Shown: positions 1-6,718, numbered from the stretch's first letter. The stretch: 16,234 nucleotides of DNA from CAIZIN01 sp964483025 (GCA_964483025.1 CAYZZT010000014.1:1-16234); one strand, 5' to 3'. Notes: generated by a model from the sequence alone, not told the origin. Made by a program: numbers and translations.

Positions 1-22
1 TGTAATAAGTGTACCACAGTGT

Positions 23-28
23 TATAAT
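23..28 (+). promoter_or_regulatory. -10 box of the first gene
   Basis: A perfect TATAAT lies 58 bases before the ATG at 87. The -35 would fall at the window edge and cannot be judged. The leader between them contains a small hairpin, GATTCA/TGAATC, and an AAAGGA Shine-Dalgarno, so this gene appears to have an ordinary leader, unlike several others here. Confidence 0.45.
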
Positions 29-86
29 GTTGTCTAGATGATTCATGGTGAATCAGCAAACAAATTGAACTTTGAAAGGAAAAGTT

Positions 87-836
87 ATGACGGCAAACAC
101 GTATACCATTGAGAAGATTGAATCTATCAGGAATAAACGATATCGCAAATTTTTTCTTAAGCATTTGCTTGAGGAAGGTAAATCTATGGAAATTCGCAGT
201 AAAAATGTTCTGGGTACTCTTTGGATAAGTCTTACTTCAAAATACTCCGGCTACACATTCAGTTCAGAAGAGATCTCCACCGTGCTTAGTGCCTTGTTTT
301 ATATGCACACAAGTATACTTGCTGAAACACTTTGTGTTGTTGGTACTTTTTTGGACAATTTGGAATGGCCTGAAAAAGAGTACCCTATTCGCAAAGAAGA
401 TCAATCAAGAATTATCTGCAAATTTACTCACGGTATCATATCTGGGTTAGTTAGTGCTATGTGGCAATATACACGAGATCTTTCCATAAACTCAACACTG
501 GCTCAGGAAAAAAGAGTAGCGATTTTCATTGTAGAATTGCTTTACAGGCAAGCCTCTCTCGAGCTGGATATTGTTACTCGCTGGACCACCGAAAAAGAGA
601 GTCCAAATGTACATTATTTTGAAAACGAACTTAAAGATTACTTATTACCAGACTCAAAGTTTGTGGAAAAAAAGTTACGCCCACAACTTCTTGCAAAGGA
701 AATGCAAAAGCGTCAATTTGTAAATGTGACTTGCAAGCCAGCAAAAAAAGTCTTGGATCAAATTCTCCAAGCTAGCTTTTCGGCTATCGAAGATTACAAT
801 CTTCGCACAGCTTTGGTTTGTCGTGGACTAAAGTAG
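87..836 (+). CDS. orphan 249-aa protein
   Basis: I do not recognise this protein. The frame can open at TTG 72, but ATG 87 is preferred because AAAGGA (75-80) sits six bases upstream. The product is soluble-looking, with no signal peptide and no clear membrane segment. It is rich in charged and aromatic residues, with mostly helical-looking sequence and a basic C-terminal third (KKLRPQLLAKEMQKRQ). There are few cysteines and no metal or nucleotide-binding motif. Codon use is AT-rich and matches the flanking genes, so it looks resident. A strong intrinsic terminator follows 28 bases after the stop, so it is probably monocistronic. The function is unknown; the call as a real gene rests on length, ribosome binding site, promoter and terminator. 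Confidence 0.7.
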   Translation: MTANTYTIEKIESIRNKRYRKFFLKHLLEEGKSMEIRSKNVLGTLWISLTSKYSGYTFSSEEISTVLSALFYMHTSILAETLCVVGTFLDNLEWPEKEYPIRKEDQSRIICKFTHGIISGLVSAMWQYTRDLSINSTLAQEKRVAIFIVELLYRQASLELDIVTRWTTEKESPNVHYFENELKDYLLPDSKFVEKKLRPQLLAKEMQKRQFVNVTCKPAKKVLDQILQASFSAIEDYNLRTALVCRGLK

Positions 837-863
837 GTTGGTTGGTTCCGGGTGAAAACCCAC

Positions 864-897
864 AAGGCCGAAGAGTTTTAACTCTTCGGCCTTTTTC
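864..897 (+). terminator. intrinsic terminator
   Basis: A near-perfect 14-bp stem (AAGGCCGAAGAGTT with its complement, 864-893) is followed by a T-rich tract. It directly follows the 249-aa gene. Confidence 0.9.
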
Positions 898-967
898 TTG
901 TTTAAAAATTTTTGAATTGAAACATTATTTAAAAATTAAAAATCAACACAAAATAAGGAGTGTACTC

Positions 968-1009
968 ATGACTATATTTTGTATTGTCCTCGGTACTCCG
1001 GGGATCTGA
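968..1009 (+). CDS. possible 13-aa micro-ORF with strong ribosome binding site
   Basis: A perfect AAGGAG (955-960) lies seven bases before an ATG that opens a 13-codon frame (MTIFCIVLGTPGI). The second half of the frame, TCCTCGGTACTCCGGGGATC, resembles in inverse orientation the right end of the repeat at 1637-1710. It may therefore be a repeat fragment that happens to carry a start, rather than a leader peptide. No plus-strand gene follows. Low confidence. Confidence 0.2.
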   Translation: MTIFCIVLGTPGI

Positions 1010-1026
1010 AGTTAAAAAATTAAAAA

Positions 1027-1560
1027 TTATTTCTTCTTGATTTGTGGCCGTTTCCCCCCACCGATAAGATACCTATTCGAATATGAATCCAAATCGAAAA
1101 AATCATCGGCTTTTTCAATAAGTTTTGCAGATGAAGAACGTCCAAACGAAACAACTTCCACCTGGCAACCCTCATTCACCTGCAAATATTCCACAAGTGG
1201 AATAAAATCTCCATCACCTGTGAGCAAAACAATAGCATCAAGCTTTGGGGCGAGTTTCACTGCATCAATCGCCATTCCCACATCCCAGTCGGCTTTCTTT
1301 GAACCTCCAGCAAAAATTTGTAAATCTTTTGTCTTTGTTTCAATGCCTGCTTTTTCTAAAGCACTAAAAAATGCCTGCTCTTCACCACTTTCTGTTGAAA
1401 TTACATAAGCGATAGCTCGCACAAGTTTTCTTCCTGCAAGTGCGTCCTTTACAATTTGTGCAAAATTCACACGTGAATGATAAAGATTCTTCGCACTATG
1501 ATATAGATTTTGTGCATCTATAAAAATTCCTACTCTTTGTTCTAAATGTTTTATGATCAT
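1027..1560 (-). CDS. NYN-domain (LabA/DUF88-like) nuclease family protein
   Basis: This 177-aa protein has the hallmarks of the NYN domain, a PIN-like metal-dependent RNase fold. The first beta strand is GIFIDAQNLY with D15 and N18. The middle acidic motif is KKADWDVGMAIDAV with D91, D93 and D99. The final strand is VLLTGDGDFIPLV with D116 and D118. These acidic residues are expected to bind Mg2+ at an RNA-cleaving site, and all are present, so the enzyme is probably active. The C-terminus is a short basic tail (GGGKRPQIKKK). There is no signal peptide. The length matches single-domain LabA/DUF88 proteins. No Shine-Dalgarno precedes the ATG at 1560. The gene stands alone between repeats, so the substrate cannot be inferred from context. 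Confidence 0.9.
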   Translation of the reverse strand: MIIKHLEQRVGIFIDAQNLYHSAKNLYHSRVNFAQIVKDALAGRKLVRAIAYVISTESGEEQAFFSALEKAGIETKTKDLQIFAGGSKKADWDVGMAIDAVKLAPKLDAIVLLTGDGDFIPLVEYLQVNEGCQVEVVSFGRSSSAKLIEKADDFFDLDSYSNRYLIGGGKRPQIKKK

Positions 1561-1571
1561 GATTTAGCTAT

Positions 1572-1595
1572 TAGGCGCTAGGCTCTAGGCGCTAG
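1572..1595. repeat. short tandem repeat TAGGCGCTAG
   Basis: Two copies of TAGGCGCTAG, 14 bases apart, sit directly upstream of the NYN gene. They are simple intergenic filler. Confidence 0.6.
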
Positions 1596-1636
1596 CAGTA
1601 TTAAAAAAATAAAATACATTTATAAAAAATCCTCTC

Positions 1637-1710
1637 TGTCATTCCGGCGGAGGCCGGAATCCAGTCTGCAGAATTCTAACTTGGATCCCCGAGAGTACTC
1701 GAGGACGACA
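1637..1710. repeat. short copy of the TGTCATTCC palindromic element
   Basis: A 74-bp unit bounded by TGTC and GACA. The left end is a hairpin (ATTCCGG/CCGGAAT) followed by CCAGTCTG, as in the 4344-4573 element. The right part (GGATCC..CTCGAGGACGACA) matches the other end of that family. It looks like an internally deleted version. Confidence 0.7.
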
Positions 1711-1740
1711 GAATTATTATTCAACTTATTAAGTATATCA

Positions 1741-1780
1741 CCCTAAAACAAATTTGTATTCAAATTTGTTTTAGGGTTTT
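1741..1780 (+). terminator. 16-bp perfect hairpin with T tract
   Basis: A perfect inverted repeat (arms 1741-1756 and 1761-1776, loop TATT) is followed by TTTT on the plus strand. No plus-strand gene lies upstream to be terminated, so it may be a structural or barrier element rather than a gene-specific terminator. Confidence 0.6.
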
Positions 1781-1788
1781 AGCTAAAG

Positions 1789-1822
1789 AAAAACCCGCTG
1801 TCTCGTAAAAGACAATGGGTTT
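1789..1822 (-). terminator. intrinsic terminator of the 101-aa gene
   Basis: Read on the minus strand, AAACCC..TGTCT pairs with AGACA..GGGTTT and is followed by TTCTTT. The stem begins inside the stop codon of the gene at 1821-2126. Confidence 0.7.
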
Positions 1823-2126
1823 AAGGCCTTTCCCAGAAACCCGGATTAACAGGTTTTGGAGTCCAAAATTTAATTGATGATTGACGACCGATCGCCAATC
1901 TGACTTGATCACGATTAATCAACTCTTCGCAACCTGATTCCTCTGTGCCCTCGAGTGAAATAGTCGCAAAACTTCCGTCACCCATGGCCGCTTGAAGTCC
2001 GGTAGAAACAGAGCCAGTAGGGAAAAGCCCGATTTTTTCGACAGCTTTATCTTTCGATTCAGCGTCTACATAACCAACTGTTTGGAAATGGCCGTTTTGT
2101 ATCAAAACTTGTACTGAAAATTTCAT
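1821..2126 (-). CDS. orphan 101-aa protein
   Basis: I do not recognise this protein. The frame can be extended to 2219, but a good promoter (TTGACA-17-TATCCT, 2161-2189) lies inside that extension, so ATG 2126 (MKFSVQVLIQNG) is the supported start. The first half looks like a small alpha/beta fold: a beta strand, a glycine turn, another strand (FQTVGYVDAESKDKAVEKI), then a helix. The rest is loop-rich, with an acidic segment (LEGTEESGCEEL) and a proline-rich C-terminus (TPKPVNPGFWERP). It has no membrane segment and no catalytic motif that I can name. It is monocistronic, with its own promoter and a terminator overlapping the stop codon. Confidence 0.65.
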   Translation of the reverse strand: MKFSVQVLIQNGHFQTVGYVDAESKDKAVEKIGLFPTGSVSTGLQAAMGDGSFATISLEGTEESGCEELINRDQVRLAIGRQSSIKFWTPKPVNPGFWERP

Positions 2127-2160
2127 GGTCGTATATATGTAGTTTCGATATTCCTTAAAC

Positions 2161-2189
2161 AGGATATCACATAAGAAGTAATTTGTCAA
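2161..2189 (-). promoter_or_regulatory. sigma70-type promoter of the 101-aa gene
   Basis: TTGACA (2184-2189), 17-bp spacer, TATCCT (2161-2166), read on the minus strand. Transcription would start near 2154, about 28 bases before the ATG at 2126. Confidence 0.7.
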
Positions 2190-2216
2190 GGCGATTATCG
2201 GCCAAAGTTCAGACAA

Positions 2217-2242
2217 CAAAAAAGAGCTTTCCGGCTCTTTTT
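2217..2242 (-). terminator. bidirectional terminator hairpin
   Basis: AAAGAGC (2221-2227) pairs with GCTCTTT (2234-2240), with T tracts on both strands. It lies between rpsO and the promoter of the next minus-strand gene. Confidence 0.65.
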
Positions 2243-2250
2243 GAAGATAT

Positions 2251-2284
2251 ACCCCGCCCTTAAATACATAAAGAAGGGCGGGGT
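2251..2284. other. G+C-rich hairpin downstream of rpsO
   Basis: A perfect 11-bp stem ACCCCGCCCTT/AAGGGCGGGGT with a 12-base loop and no T tract. It is the middle one of three consecutive hairpins after rpsO and may block 3' exonucleases or assist termination. Confidence 0.6.
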
Positions 2285-2301
2285 AAGATTTGGCAAATCA
2301 T

Positions 2302-2333
2302 AAAAATACCATCCTTTTGGATGGTATTTTTTG
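2302..2333 (-). terminator. intrinsic terminator after rpsO
   Basis: A perfect 13-bp stem, AAAAATACCATCC with its complement, and a four-base loop. It works on either strand; on the minus strand it is the first terminator after rpsO. Confidence 0.85.
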
Positions 2334-2374
2334 AATTTGTATTTTGCTACTCACTACTCACTACCAACCACTCA

Positions 2375-2644
2375 CTATTTAGCCTTCTTCTCCAGCTTCT
2401 TTACCACAGCTGCATGTCGTTTTGGGTCTTTTTTAGCGATATATTTTAGAGTTTTCTGTCGTGTAGCAACCATTCCAAGCAAACCACGTCGGGAATGATT
2501 ATCCTTTGGGTTTTTCTTAAGATGTGTTGCAAGTGCATCGATATTTTTGGTCAAAAGGGCGATTTGCACCTCTGGTGAACCAGTATCAGTATCGTGAACC
2601 TGAATATCTTTAATGATTTTTGCTTTTTTAGTTTTAGTTAACAT
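2375..2644 (-). CDS. rpsO: 30S ribosomal protein S15
   Basis: From ATG 2644 the product is 89 aa, the standard length for S15. The S15 signature is clear: the DTGSPEVQIALLT segment near residues 20-32, which begins the helical hairpin binding 16S rRNA helix 22, then HLKKNPKDNHSRRGLLGMV (about residues 41-59), then the basic C-terminal helix. S15 is a primary binder of the central domain of 16S rRNA in 30S assembly. A GTG at 2662 would add six residues but lies upstream of the predicted transcription start, so it is rejected. The promoter -10 ends eight bases before the ATG, leaving essentially no leader, so the usual S15 leader autoregulation is unlikely. The gene is monocistronic, with no adjacent pnp, and is followed by three hairpins. 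Confidence 0.98.
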   Translation of the reverse strand: MLTKTKKAKIIKDIQVHDTDTGSPEVQIALLTKNIDALATHLKKNPKDNHSRRGLLGMVATRQKTLKYIAKKDPKRHAAVVKKLEKKAK

Positions 2645-2652
2645 TGGCTGAT

Positions 2653-2681
2653 ATGATAGCACGAAGCGGTATTTTTGGCAA
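2653..2681 (-). promoter_or_regulatory. rpsO promoter, near-leaderless
   Basis: TTGCCA (2676-2681), 17-bp spacer, TATCAT (2653-2658) on the minus strand. Transcription should start within about two bases of the rpsO ATG at 2644. Confidence 0.65.
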
Positions 2682-2690
2682 ATTTCTTTT

Positions 2691-2783
2691 TGTCATTCCC
2701 GCGAAGGCGGGAATCTAGTCCGGAAAATCTATCATGGATTCCCACCGGAGTTTATCCTCGTGGATACGGGGGCGGGAATGACA
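2691..2783. repeat. 93-bp palindromic element with TGTCATTCCCGC ends
   Basis: Perfect 12-bp terminal inverted repeats (TGTCATTCCCGC and GCGGGAATGACA) enclose a second hairpin half. There is no coding capacity. It belongs to the family also seen at 1637, 4344, 5949 and 15974. Confidence 0.8.
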
Positions 2784-2811
2784 CATCTAGAAAAAAGGGT
2801 AATTGAGCCCA

Positions 2812-2874
2812 AATCCCTAAAAAATGGCTTTTTTAGGGATTGCCAATCCCTAAAACTTGACTTTTTTAGGGATT
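2812..2874. promoter_or_regulatory. twin 30-bp palindromes (candidate operator) before ATPase 1
   Basis: Two 30-bp inverted repeats, 2812-2841 and 2845-2874, are separated by GCC, giving a 33-bp period. Both have AATCCCTAAAA left arms and TTTTAGGGATT right arms. The first is perfect over 13 bp per arm; the two copies differ at three central positions. The second palindrome contains the -35 box of the ATPase promoter, so a bound protein would block transcription. The gene for ATPase 2 has the same architecture with unrelated sequence. Confidence 0.75.
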
Positions 2875-2885
2875 TAGTATAGTAT
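2857..2885 (+). promoter_or_regulatory. promoter of ATPase 1, leaderless
   Basis: TTGACT (2857-2862), 17-bp spacer, TAGTAT (2880-2885), then six bases to the ATG at 2892. The transcript should begin at or beside the start codon. Confidence 0.7.
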
Positions 2886-2891
2886 GTAGCT

Positions 2892-4010
2892 ATGAAGTTT
2901 CAACGAATACAAAAAATAGAAGATGCTCTCTACGCCGGTAGAGTCTTAATAATATACGGTCCAAGACGTATTGGTAAAACCACCATGGCTAAAAACTTCC
3001 TAAATTCAAATAAGGATAAGAAGGTTCGCTATGATGTTGGCGATGATTTAGCTTTACGCTCAATGTTTAAAAGGCAAAATCGTGCCGAACTCCTACAATA
3101 CTGTCTATCCTATGAAATAATAGTTATTGATGAAGCACAAATGATTGAAGATATTGGGATTGGCGTGAAAATGATGATAGATGAATACAAAGATAAAACA
3201 ATAATCCTTACAGGCTCGTCCTCATTTGAGATAATGCAAAAAGTTGGTGAACCTCTAACAGGGCGCCATTTCACAATGACCCTACTCCCTATCAGCACAA
3301 ATGAATGCGAAGGAAACAATCTTGATAAAAAAAGTAATTTAGAAAATTTACTGATATATGGCTCATATCCAGAAATATTAAGCAACGATGACACAAACAT
3401 TAAGGAAAAATTGCTAGGTGAATTAGTTTCTTCTTATCTTTTTAAAGACGTTCTCTCTTTTGATAAGCTAAAATCTTCAAAATTACTCCTAGATATCACC
3501 AGATGTATTGCATTTCAAATTGGTCACGAGGTTTCATATAATGAAATTGCAAATACTGCAAATTGTGACCAAAAAACTGTTAAAAAATATTTAGACTTAC
3601 TTGAAAAAACTTTCATTATAAAAGCTGTTAGTCCATATAGTAGCAATCCTCGAAGTGAAATTACTCAAAAAAAGAAATATTATTTCTACGACTTGGGTGT
3701 GCGAAATGCATTAATACAAAACCTAAATAAATTAGATGTCAGAAACGACTTCGGACAATTATTTGAGAACTTTATTTTTATGGAAATATTTAAAAAAAAT
3801 GTATTTACTGATAAACTTTTTGGAATATATTTTTGGAGAAGTAAAAATGGTGAAGAAGTTGACATTGTGATTGAGCAAAATGGAAAATTACAAGGTTATG
3901 AATGTAAGTGGAGCGATAATAAATCAAAACATAAATTCACATTTTTAGAAAATTATCCAGATGCACAATTTAATGTTGTAAATAAAGACAATTTTCTGGA
4001 TTTTGTTTGA
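2892..4010 (+). CDS. AAA_14/DUF4143 ATPase (copy 1)
   Basis: This 372-aa protein has the layout of the AAA_14-DUF4143 family of mobile prokaryotic ATPases. Walker A is GPRRIGKTT (23-31, K29). Walker B is IIVIDEAQ (76-83, D80/E81). The sensor strand is LTGSSS, followed by GR (R125). A winged-helix-like part (about 200-245, with EVSYNEIANTANCDQKTVKKYL) leads into the DUF4143 hallmark YYFYDLGVRN (263-272). The C-terminus carries a nuclease-like strand pair, EEVDIVIE (321-328) and GYECKW (335-340), resembling the D..ExK of restriction-type folds. Family members bind ATP; their cellular role is not established. The start is set by TAGTAT six bases upstream. It is monocistronic, behind two tandem palindromes that may be operators. 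ATPase 2 at 6862 is a distant paralogue. Confidence 0.93.
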   Translation: MKFQRIQKIEDALYAGRVLIIYGPRRIGKTTMAKNFLNSNKDKKVRYDVGDDLALRSMFKRQNRAELLQYCLSYEIIVIDEAQMIEDIGIGVKMMIDEYKDKTIILTGSSSFEIMQKVGEPLTGRHFTMTLLPISTNECEGNNLDKKSNLENLLIYGSYPEILSNDDTNIKEKLLGELVSSYLFKDVLSFDKLKSSKLLLDITRCIAFQIGHEVSYNEIANTANCDQKTVKKYLDLLEKTFIIKAVSPYSSNPRSEITQKKKYYFYDLGVRNALIQNLNKLDVRNDFGQLFENFIFMEIFKKNVFTDKLFGIYFWRSKNGEEVDIVIEQNGKLQGYECKWSDNKSKHKFTFLENYPDAQFNVVNKDNFLDFV

Positions 4011-4034
4011 GCCCATTGTTTCAAATCAAAACCA

Positions 4035-4064
4035 TTGACTCTTTAAACATTTTTGCAATAATAT
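4035..4064 (+). promoter_or_regulatory. promoter of a possible small RNA
   Basis: TTGACT (4035-4040), 18-bp spacer, TAATAT (4059-4064). No ORF follows; only a structured 55-base stretch ending in an intrinsic terminator. Confidence 0.5.
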
Positions 4065-4070
4065 AAAGGT

Positions 4071-4125
4071 ATTAAGACGAAAAGGGATCCGAAGGGTGTA
4101 AGTGCCTTAGGAGCCCTTTTCTTTT
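4071..4125 (+). ncRNA. possible ~55-nt small RNA ending in a terminator hairpin
   Basis: Starting at the expected +1 of the promoter above, the sequence folds almost wholly into one hairpin. AAAAGGG pairs with CCCTTTT, then TCC/GGA, then AAGG/CCTT, with single mismatches between and a nine-base loop, followed by CTTTT. It could be a very short sRNA. It could equally be the terminator of ATPase 1, whose stop is 70 bases upstream, with a fortuitous promoter. Confidence 0.35.
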
Positions 4126-4175
4126 GTTTCCTTCTTATATTCGACTTAATGGTACTTTTGTGAGGCTGAAATTAC

Positions 4176-4206
4176 AAAAATAGGCAGTTTGTGCCTATTT
4201 TTCTTT
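4176..4206 (+). terminator. intrinsic terminator
   Basis: AAAATAGGCA/TGCCTATTTT stem with loop GTTTG, followed by TTTCTTTAT. Backs up termination after ATPase 1. Confidence 0.8.
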
Positions 4207-4290
4207 ATACCTTTGTTTTGCGACAGAGTCGGGCCGTGGCCATTTGTAACTACATTATATAAAACTTTCAGAAAATATCCACGTATATGA

Positions 4291-4317
4291 TATAATTATT
4301 GTGCGACACGGTATAAT
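4291..4317 (+). promoter_or_regulatory. two TATAAT boxes upstream of the recombinase
   Basis: Perfect TATAAT at 4291-4296 and 4312-4317. The -35 regions are weak (TTCAGA 18 bases before the first). They precede the 230-bp element and the recombinase gene, so any transcript from here would carry the element in its leader. Weak evidence. Confidence 0.3.
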
Positions 4318-4343
4318 GATAAACATAATACTAAACAAATGTT

Positions 4344-4573
4344 TGTCATTCCGGTGAAGACCGGAATCCAGTCTGAAAATGTATTTGTTTTGAATTTATT
4401 ATTTCAGATTTTGAATTTGTTTCGGATTTCGTGCTTCGGATTTCGGATTTAAATACAAACCTGGATCCAAGAATATTTTTCTACTGAAAAATTTCCTGGC
4501 CACACCTCGGCTCGTCAGCCTCCGGTCTTGCGAAAGTGTACCCACACTTTCTCACCCGCTCGCGAGGATGACA
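4344..4573. repeat. 230-bp palindromic (MITE-like) element, full copy
   Basis: Bounded by TGTCATTCC and GGATGACA. Order: end hairpin (TTCCGG/CCGGAA) with ATCCAGTCTG, an AT-rich middle with repeated TTTCGGATTT, AAATTTCCTGGCCAC, CGGCTCGTCAGCCTCCGG, a variable hairpin (GAAAGTGT/ACACTTTC), and CGAGGATGACA. It aligns over its whole length with the reverse complement of 5949-6179 inside xthA. No transposase is encoded and no target duplication is obvious. Confidence 0.85.
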
Positions 4574-4590
4574 GAAAAAAAACAAACTCC

Positions 4591-5547
4591 ATGACTACTA
4601 AAATAGATCAACTAAAACTCCAGTATCTCGAATATATCGAGATTGAAAAAGGGCGAGCGATACGCACTGTGGAAAACTACGCCCACTATCTTGATGTTTT
4701 CCTGAAACAAACACAAATAAAGTCTCCTGAAGATATTACAAACACAAAACTTCGCGAATTTCGTGTTTGGCTCAACAGACAATCAGCAGGAAACAACACA
4801 AAAACAGGTGAAACGATGAAAAAGAAAACACAAAACTATTATTTAATAGCAGTGAGATCTTTCCTAAAATATTTAACAAAAATAGGTGTCCCCTCTTTAG
4901 CTGCGGACCAGATCGAACTTGCAAAAGTCCCAGAACGACAAATTGATGTAATCACCACTGAAGAATTGAAAAGATTACTCGATGCACCCAACAAAGAGAA
5001 AGATCCACAGAAAAAAGCACGCGGTTTAGCTATTTTAGAACTTCTTTTTTCAACCGGGCTTCGTGTTTCAGAACTCTGCTCGCTTAATTCTGATTTAGAT
5101 TTGACTCGTGATGAACTTTCAATTCGAGGAAAAGGTGGAAAAGTGCGTGTGGTTTTCCTTTCAGATGAAGCAAAAGACAAAGTAAAAAAATATTTGGCTT
5201 TAAGAAAAGATATGAGTGACGCTCTTTTTGTAAAAGTTGGAAATGAGAAAACAAAGCTTGGCGATGCTAAAAAAGATAAAGATGAAGAACCGACTGAAGG
5301 TTTAACCCGTCGTTCGATAGAAAGAATTGTAAAAAGATACGCATTAATTGCTGGAATTTCAAAAAAAGTCACTCCTCATGTGATCCGGCACTGCTTCGCG
5401 ACAGATTTACTTTCAAACGGTGCCGATTTACGCTCTGTACAAGCACTTCTTGGCCACGCAAACATAAACACCACACAAATCTATACTCACGTTACAGACA
5501 AGCATTTGAGAGACGTACACAAAAAATTCCACAACAAACCCGAGTAA
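4591..5547 (+). CDS. Xer-family tyrosine recombinase
   Basis: This 318-aa protein has the two-domain layout of XerC/XerD. An N-terminal SAM-like core-binding domain (about 5-105) contains TVENYAHYLDVFL. The catalytic domain has all six expected residues: R158 (TGLRVSEL), K181 (RGKGGK), H263 and R266 (HVIRH), H289 (LLGHANINTTQIY) and nucleophile Y298. Xer enzymes resolve chromosome dimers at dif; the same fold also serves mobile elements as integrase. XerC and XerD cannot be told apart here. An insertion of about 25 mostly charged residues (216-238, NEKTKLGDAKKDKDEEP) precedes the LTRRSIERIV helix. The frame extends back to 4528, but those codons lie in the palindromic element, so ATG 4591 is chosen. 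No promoter or Shine-Dalgarno is evident nearby. Confidence 0.93.
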   Translation: MTTKIDQLKLQYLEYIEIEKGRAIRTVENYAHYLDVFLKQTQIKSPEDITNTKLREFRVWLNRQSAGNNTKTGETMKKKTQNYYLIAVRSFLKYLTKIGVPSLAADQIELAKVPERQIDVITTEELKRLLDAPNKEKDPQKKARGLAILELLFSTGLRVSELCSLNSDLDLTRDELSIRGKGGKVRVVFLSDEAKDKVKKYLALRKDMSDALFVKVGNEKTKLGDAKKDKDEEPTEGLTRRSIERIVKRYALIAGISKKVTPHVIRHCFATDLLSNGADLRSVQALLGHANINTTQIYTHVTDKHLRDVHKKFHNKPE

Positions 5548-5591
5548 TGCGCCTGTGGCGAATTTTTAATTTTTAAGCACAAATTTTCATG

Positions 5592-5616
5592 TCCCAGTTT
5601 ATTGCATTATCTGGGA
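5592..5616 (+). terminator. weak hairpin after the recombinase gene
   Basis: TCCCAG/CTGGGA with a 13-base loop and an AT-rich but not T-pure tail. It may end recombinase transcription. Confidence 0.35.
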
Positions 5617-5695
5617 TAAATAATTTCTTAATGTTTTTAATTAAAAAATTCATTCATTATTTTGAAATTTAAAATTTAAAATTAAAAATTTATGT

Positions 5696-5701
5696 TAGTA
5701 T
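5696..5701 (+). promoter_or_regulatory. -10 box of xthA, leaderless spacing
   Basis: TAGTAT followed by six bases (AAACAT) and the ATG at 5708, the same arrangement as at 2892 and 15410. No good -35 is present in the AT-rich upstream DNA. Confidence 0.5.
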
Positions 5702-5707
5702 AAACAT

Positions 5708-6718
5708 ATGAAACTCATTTCTTGGAACGTAAACGGGATTCGCGCTTGGTATAAAAAAGGCGCATTAAAAGAACTTTTGAAAGAAAAGCCGGATATTTTC
5801 TGTTTTCAAGAAACAAAAGCACATCACGAGCAACTTCCTGAGGAATTAAGAAATGTTCCGGGGTACCAATCTTTTTTTGATCATTCGAAAGGAAGAAAGG
5901 GGTATTCAGGGGTAGCGGTGTATGTTAAGAATGAACTACTTTCCCCTCTGTCATCCTCGAGTACCCATCGGGTGAGCTCGGAAGAGTTTCCGAGCGCAAG
6001 GACGGAGGCTGACGAGCCGAGTCGTGGTCAGGAGATTTTTCTCCAGAAAAATACTCGGGACTCAAGTTCTGTATCTAAATCCGAAATTCGAAGCACGAAA
6101 TCCGAAACAAATTCAAAATCTAAAATTCAAAATTCAAAACAAATTTTCGGACTGGATTCCCGCCTCCGCGGGAATGACACACTTCGGGTCGACTACGGAT
6201 TAGGAATAACAGAACTCGATCAGGAGGGGCGCTTTCTAGCAATTCATTTGAAAGATTTTACTATTATCACTTGCTACTTCCCTAATGCCGGCACAAACCC
6301 CGAAAGACTTGAATTCAAAATGAAATTTTATGATGCTTTTCTTTCATACATTGAAAAATTAAAAAGGAAACAAAAAAATATTATTTTCTGTGGAGATGTA
6401 AACACCGCTCATAATGAAATCGATCTCGCTCGGCCAAAAGCAAATGAAAACCACACAGGCTTTCTTCGTATCGAAAGAGATTGGATTGATAAAATTGTAA
6501 AAAAAGGTTGGATTGATAGTTTCCGACATCTTCATCCAAAAAAAGTTCAATACTCTTGGTGGGACATGAAAACTTTTGCACGAAATAGAAATATTGGCTG
6601 GCGTATCGATTATTTCTTTGTCTCCCCCGCTCTCGAGTCGAAAATTAAAAAAGCCGAAATCCTCGACCAAATTTTCGGATCAGATCATTGCCCGATTGGA
6701 CTAGTTGTTAGTCTTTAG
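5708..6718 (+). CDS. xthA: exodeoxyribonuclease III (AP endonuclease) with an in-frame element insertion
   Basis: A member of the exonuclease III (ExoIII/APE1, EEP fold) family, which cleaves 5' of abasic sites and degrades 3' ends in base excision repair. Key residues are present: N7 (WNVNG), E35 (QETK), Y190 (CYFPNAG), D230 and N232 (GDVNTAHNEIDL), D301 (GWRIDYF), and D326/H327 (GSDHCP). The product is 336 aa, about 80 longer than usual. The surplus is residues 81-158, encoded by a 231-bp palindromic element (77 codons) read without a stop. It adds a Ser/Glu/Lys/Asn-rich loop between the GVAVYVK strand and GLGITELDQEGR, a surface position. The remaining 259 residues fit the family. The 3' end is duplicated at 8199-8297. 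Probably active, but this is not certain. Confidence 0.93.
   Translation: MKLISWNVNGIRAWYKKGALKELLKEKPDIFCFQETKAHHEQLPEELRNVPGYQSFFDHSKGRKGYSGVAVYVKNELLSPLSSSSTHRVSSEEFPSARTEADEPSRGQEIFLQKNTRDSSSVSKSEIRSTKSETNSKSKIQNSKQIFGLDSRLRGNDTLRVDYGLGITELDQEGRFLAIHLKDFTIITCYFPNAGTNPERLEFKMKFYDAFLSYIEKLKRKQKNIIFCGDVNTAHNEIDLARPKANENHTGFLRIERDWIDKIVKKGWIDSFRHLHPKKVQYSWWDMKTFARNRNIGWRIDYFFVSPALESKIKKAEILDQIFGSDHCPIGLVVSL
5949..6179. repeat. 231-bp palindromic element inside xthA (inverse of 4344-4573)
   Basis: Bounded by TGTCATCC and GGAATGACA. Read on the minus strand it matches the 4344 element from end to end, including the GGATTTCGTGCTTCG middle and CGGCTCGTCAGCCTCCG. Its length is a multiple of three and it contributes codons 81-158 of xthA. 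Confidence 0.85.

Noticed and set aside
818..1009. 63-aa plus-strand ORF
   Set aside because: It begins inside the first gene and reads through its terminator; only the last 13 codons have a ribosome site.
2812..2874. CRISPR array, because of two similar 30-bp units
   Set aside because: Only two units, a three-base spacer, strong palindromes and a position on a promoter; no cas genes.
4528..4590. Upstream extension of the recombinase gene
   Set aside because: Those codons lie in the palindromic element, and the family N-terminus is complete from ATG 4591.
4839..5372. 177-aa minus-strand ORF inside the recombinase gene
   Set aside because: Antisense shadow; the plus strand encodes a complete tyrosine recombinase.
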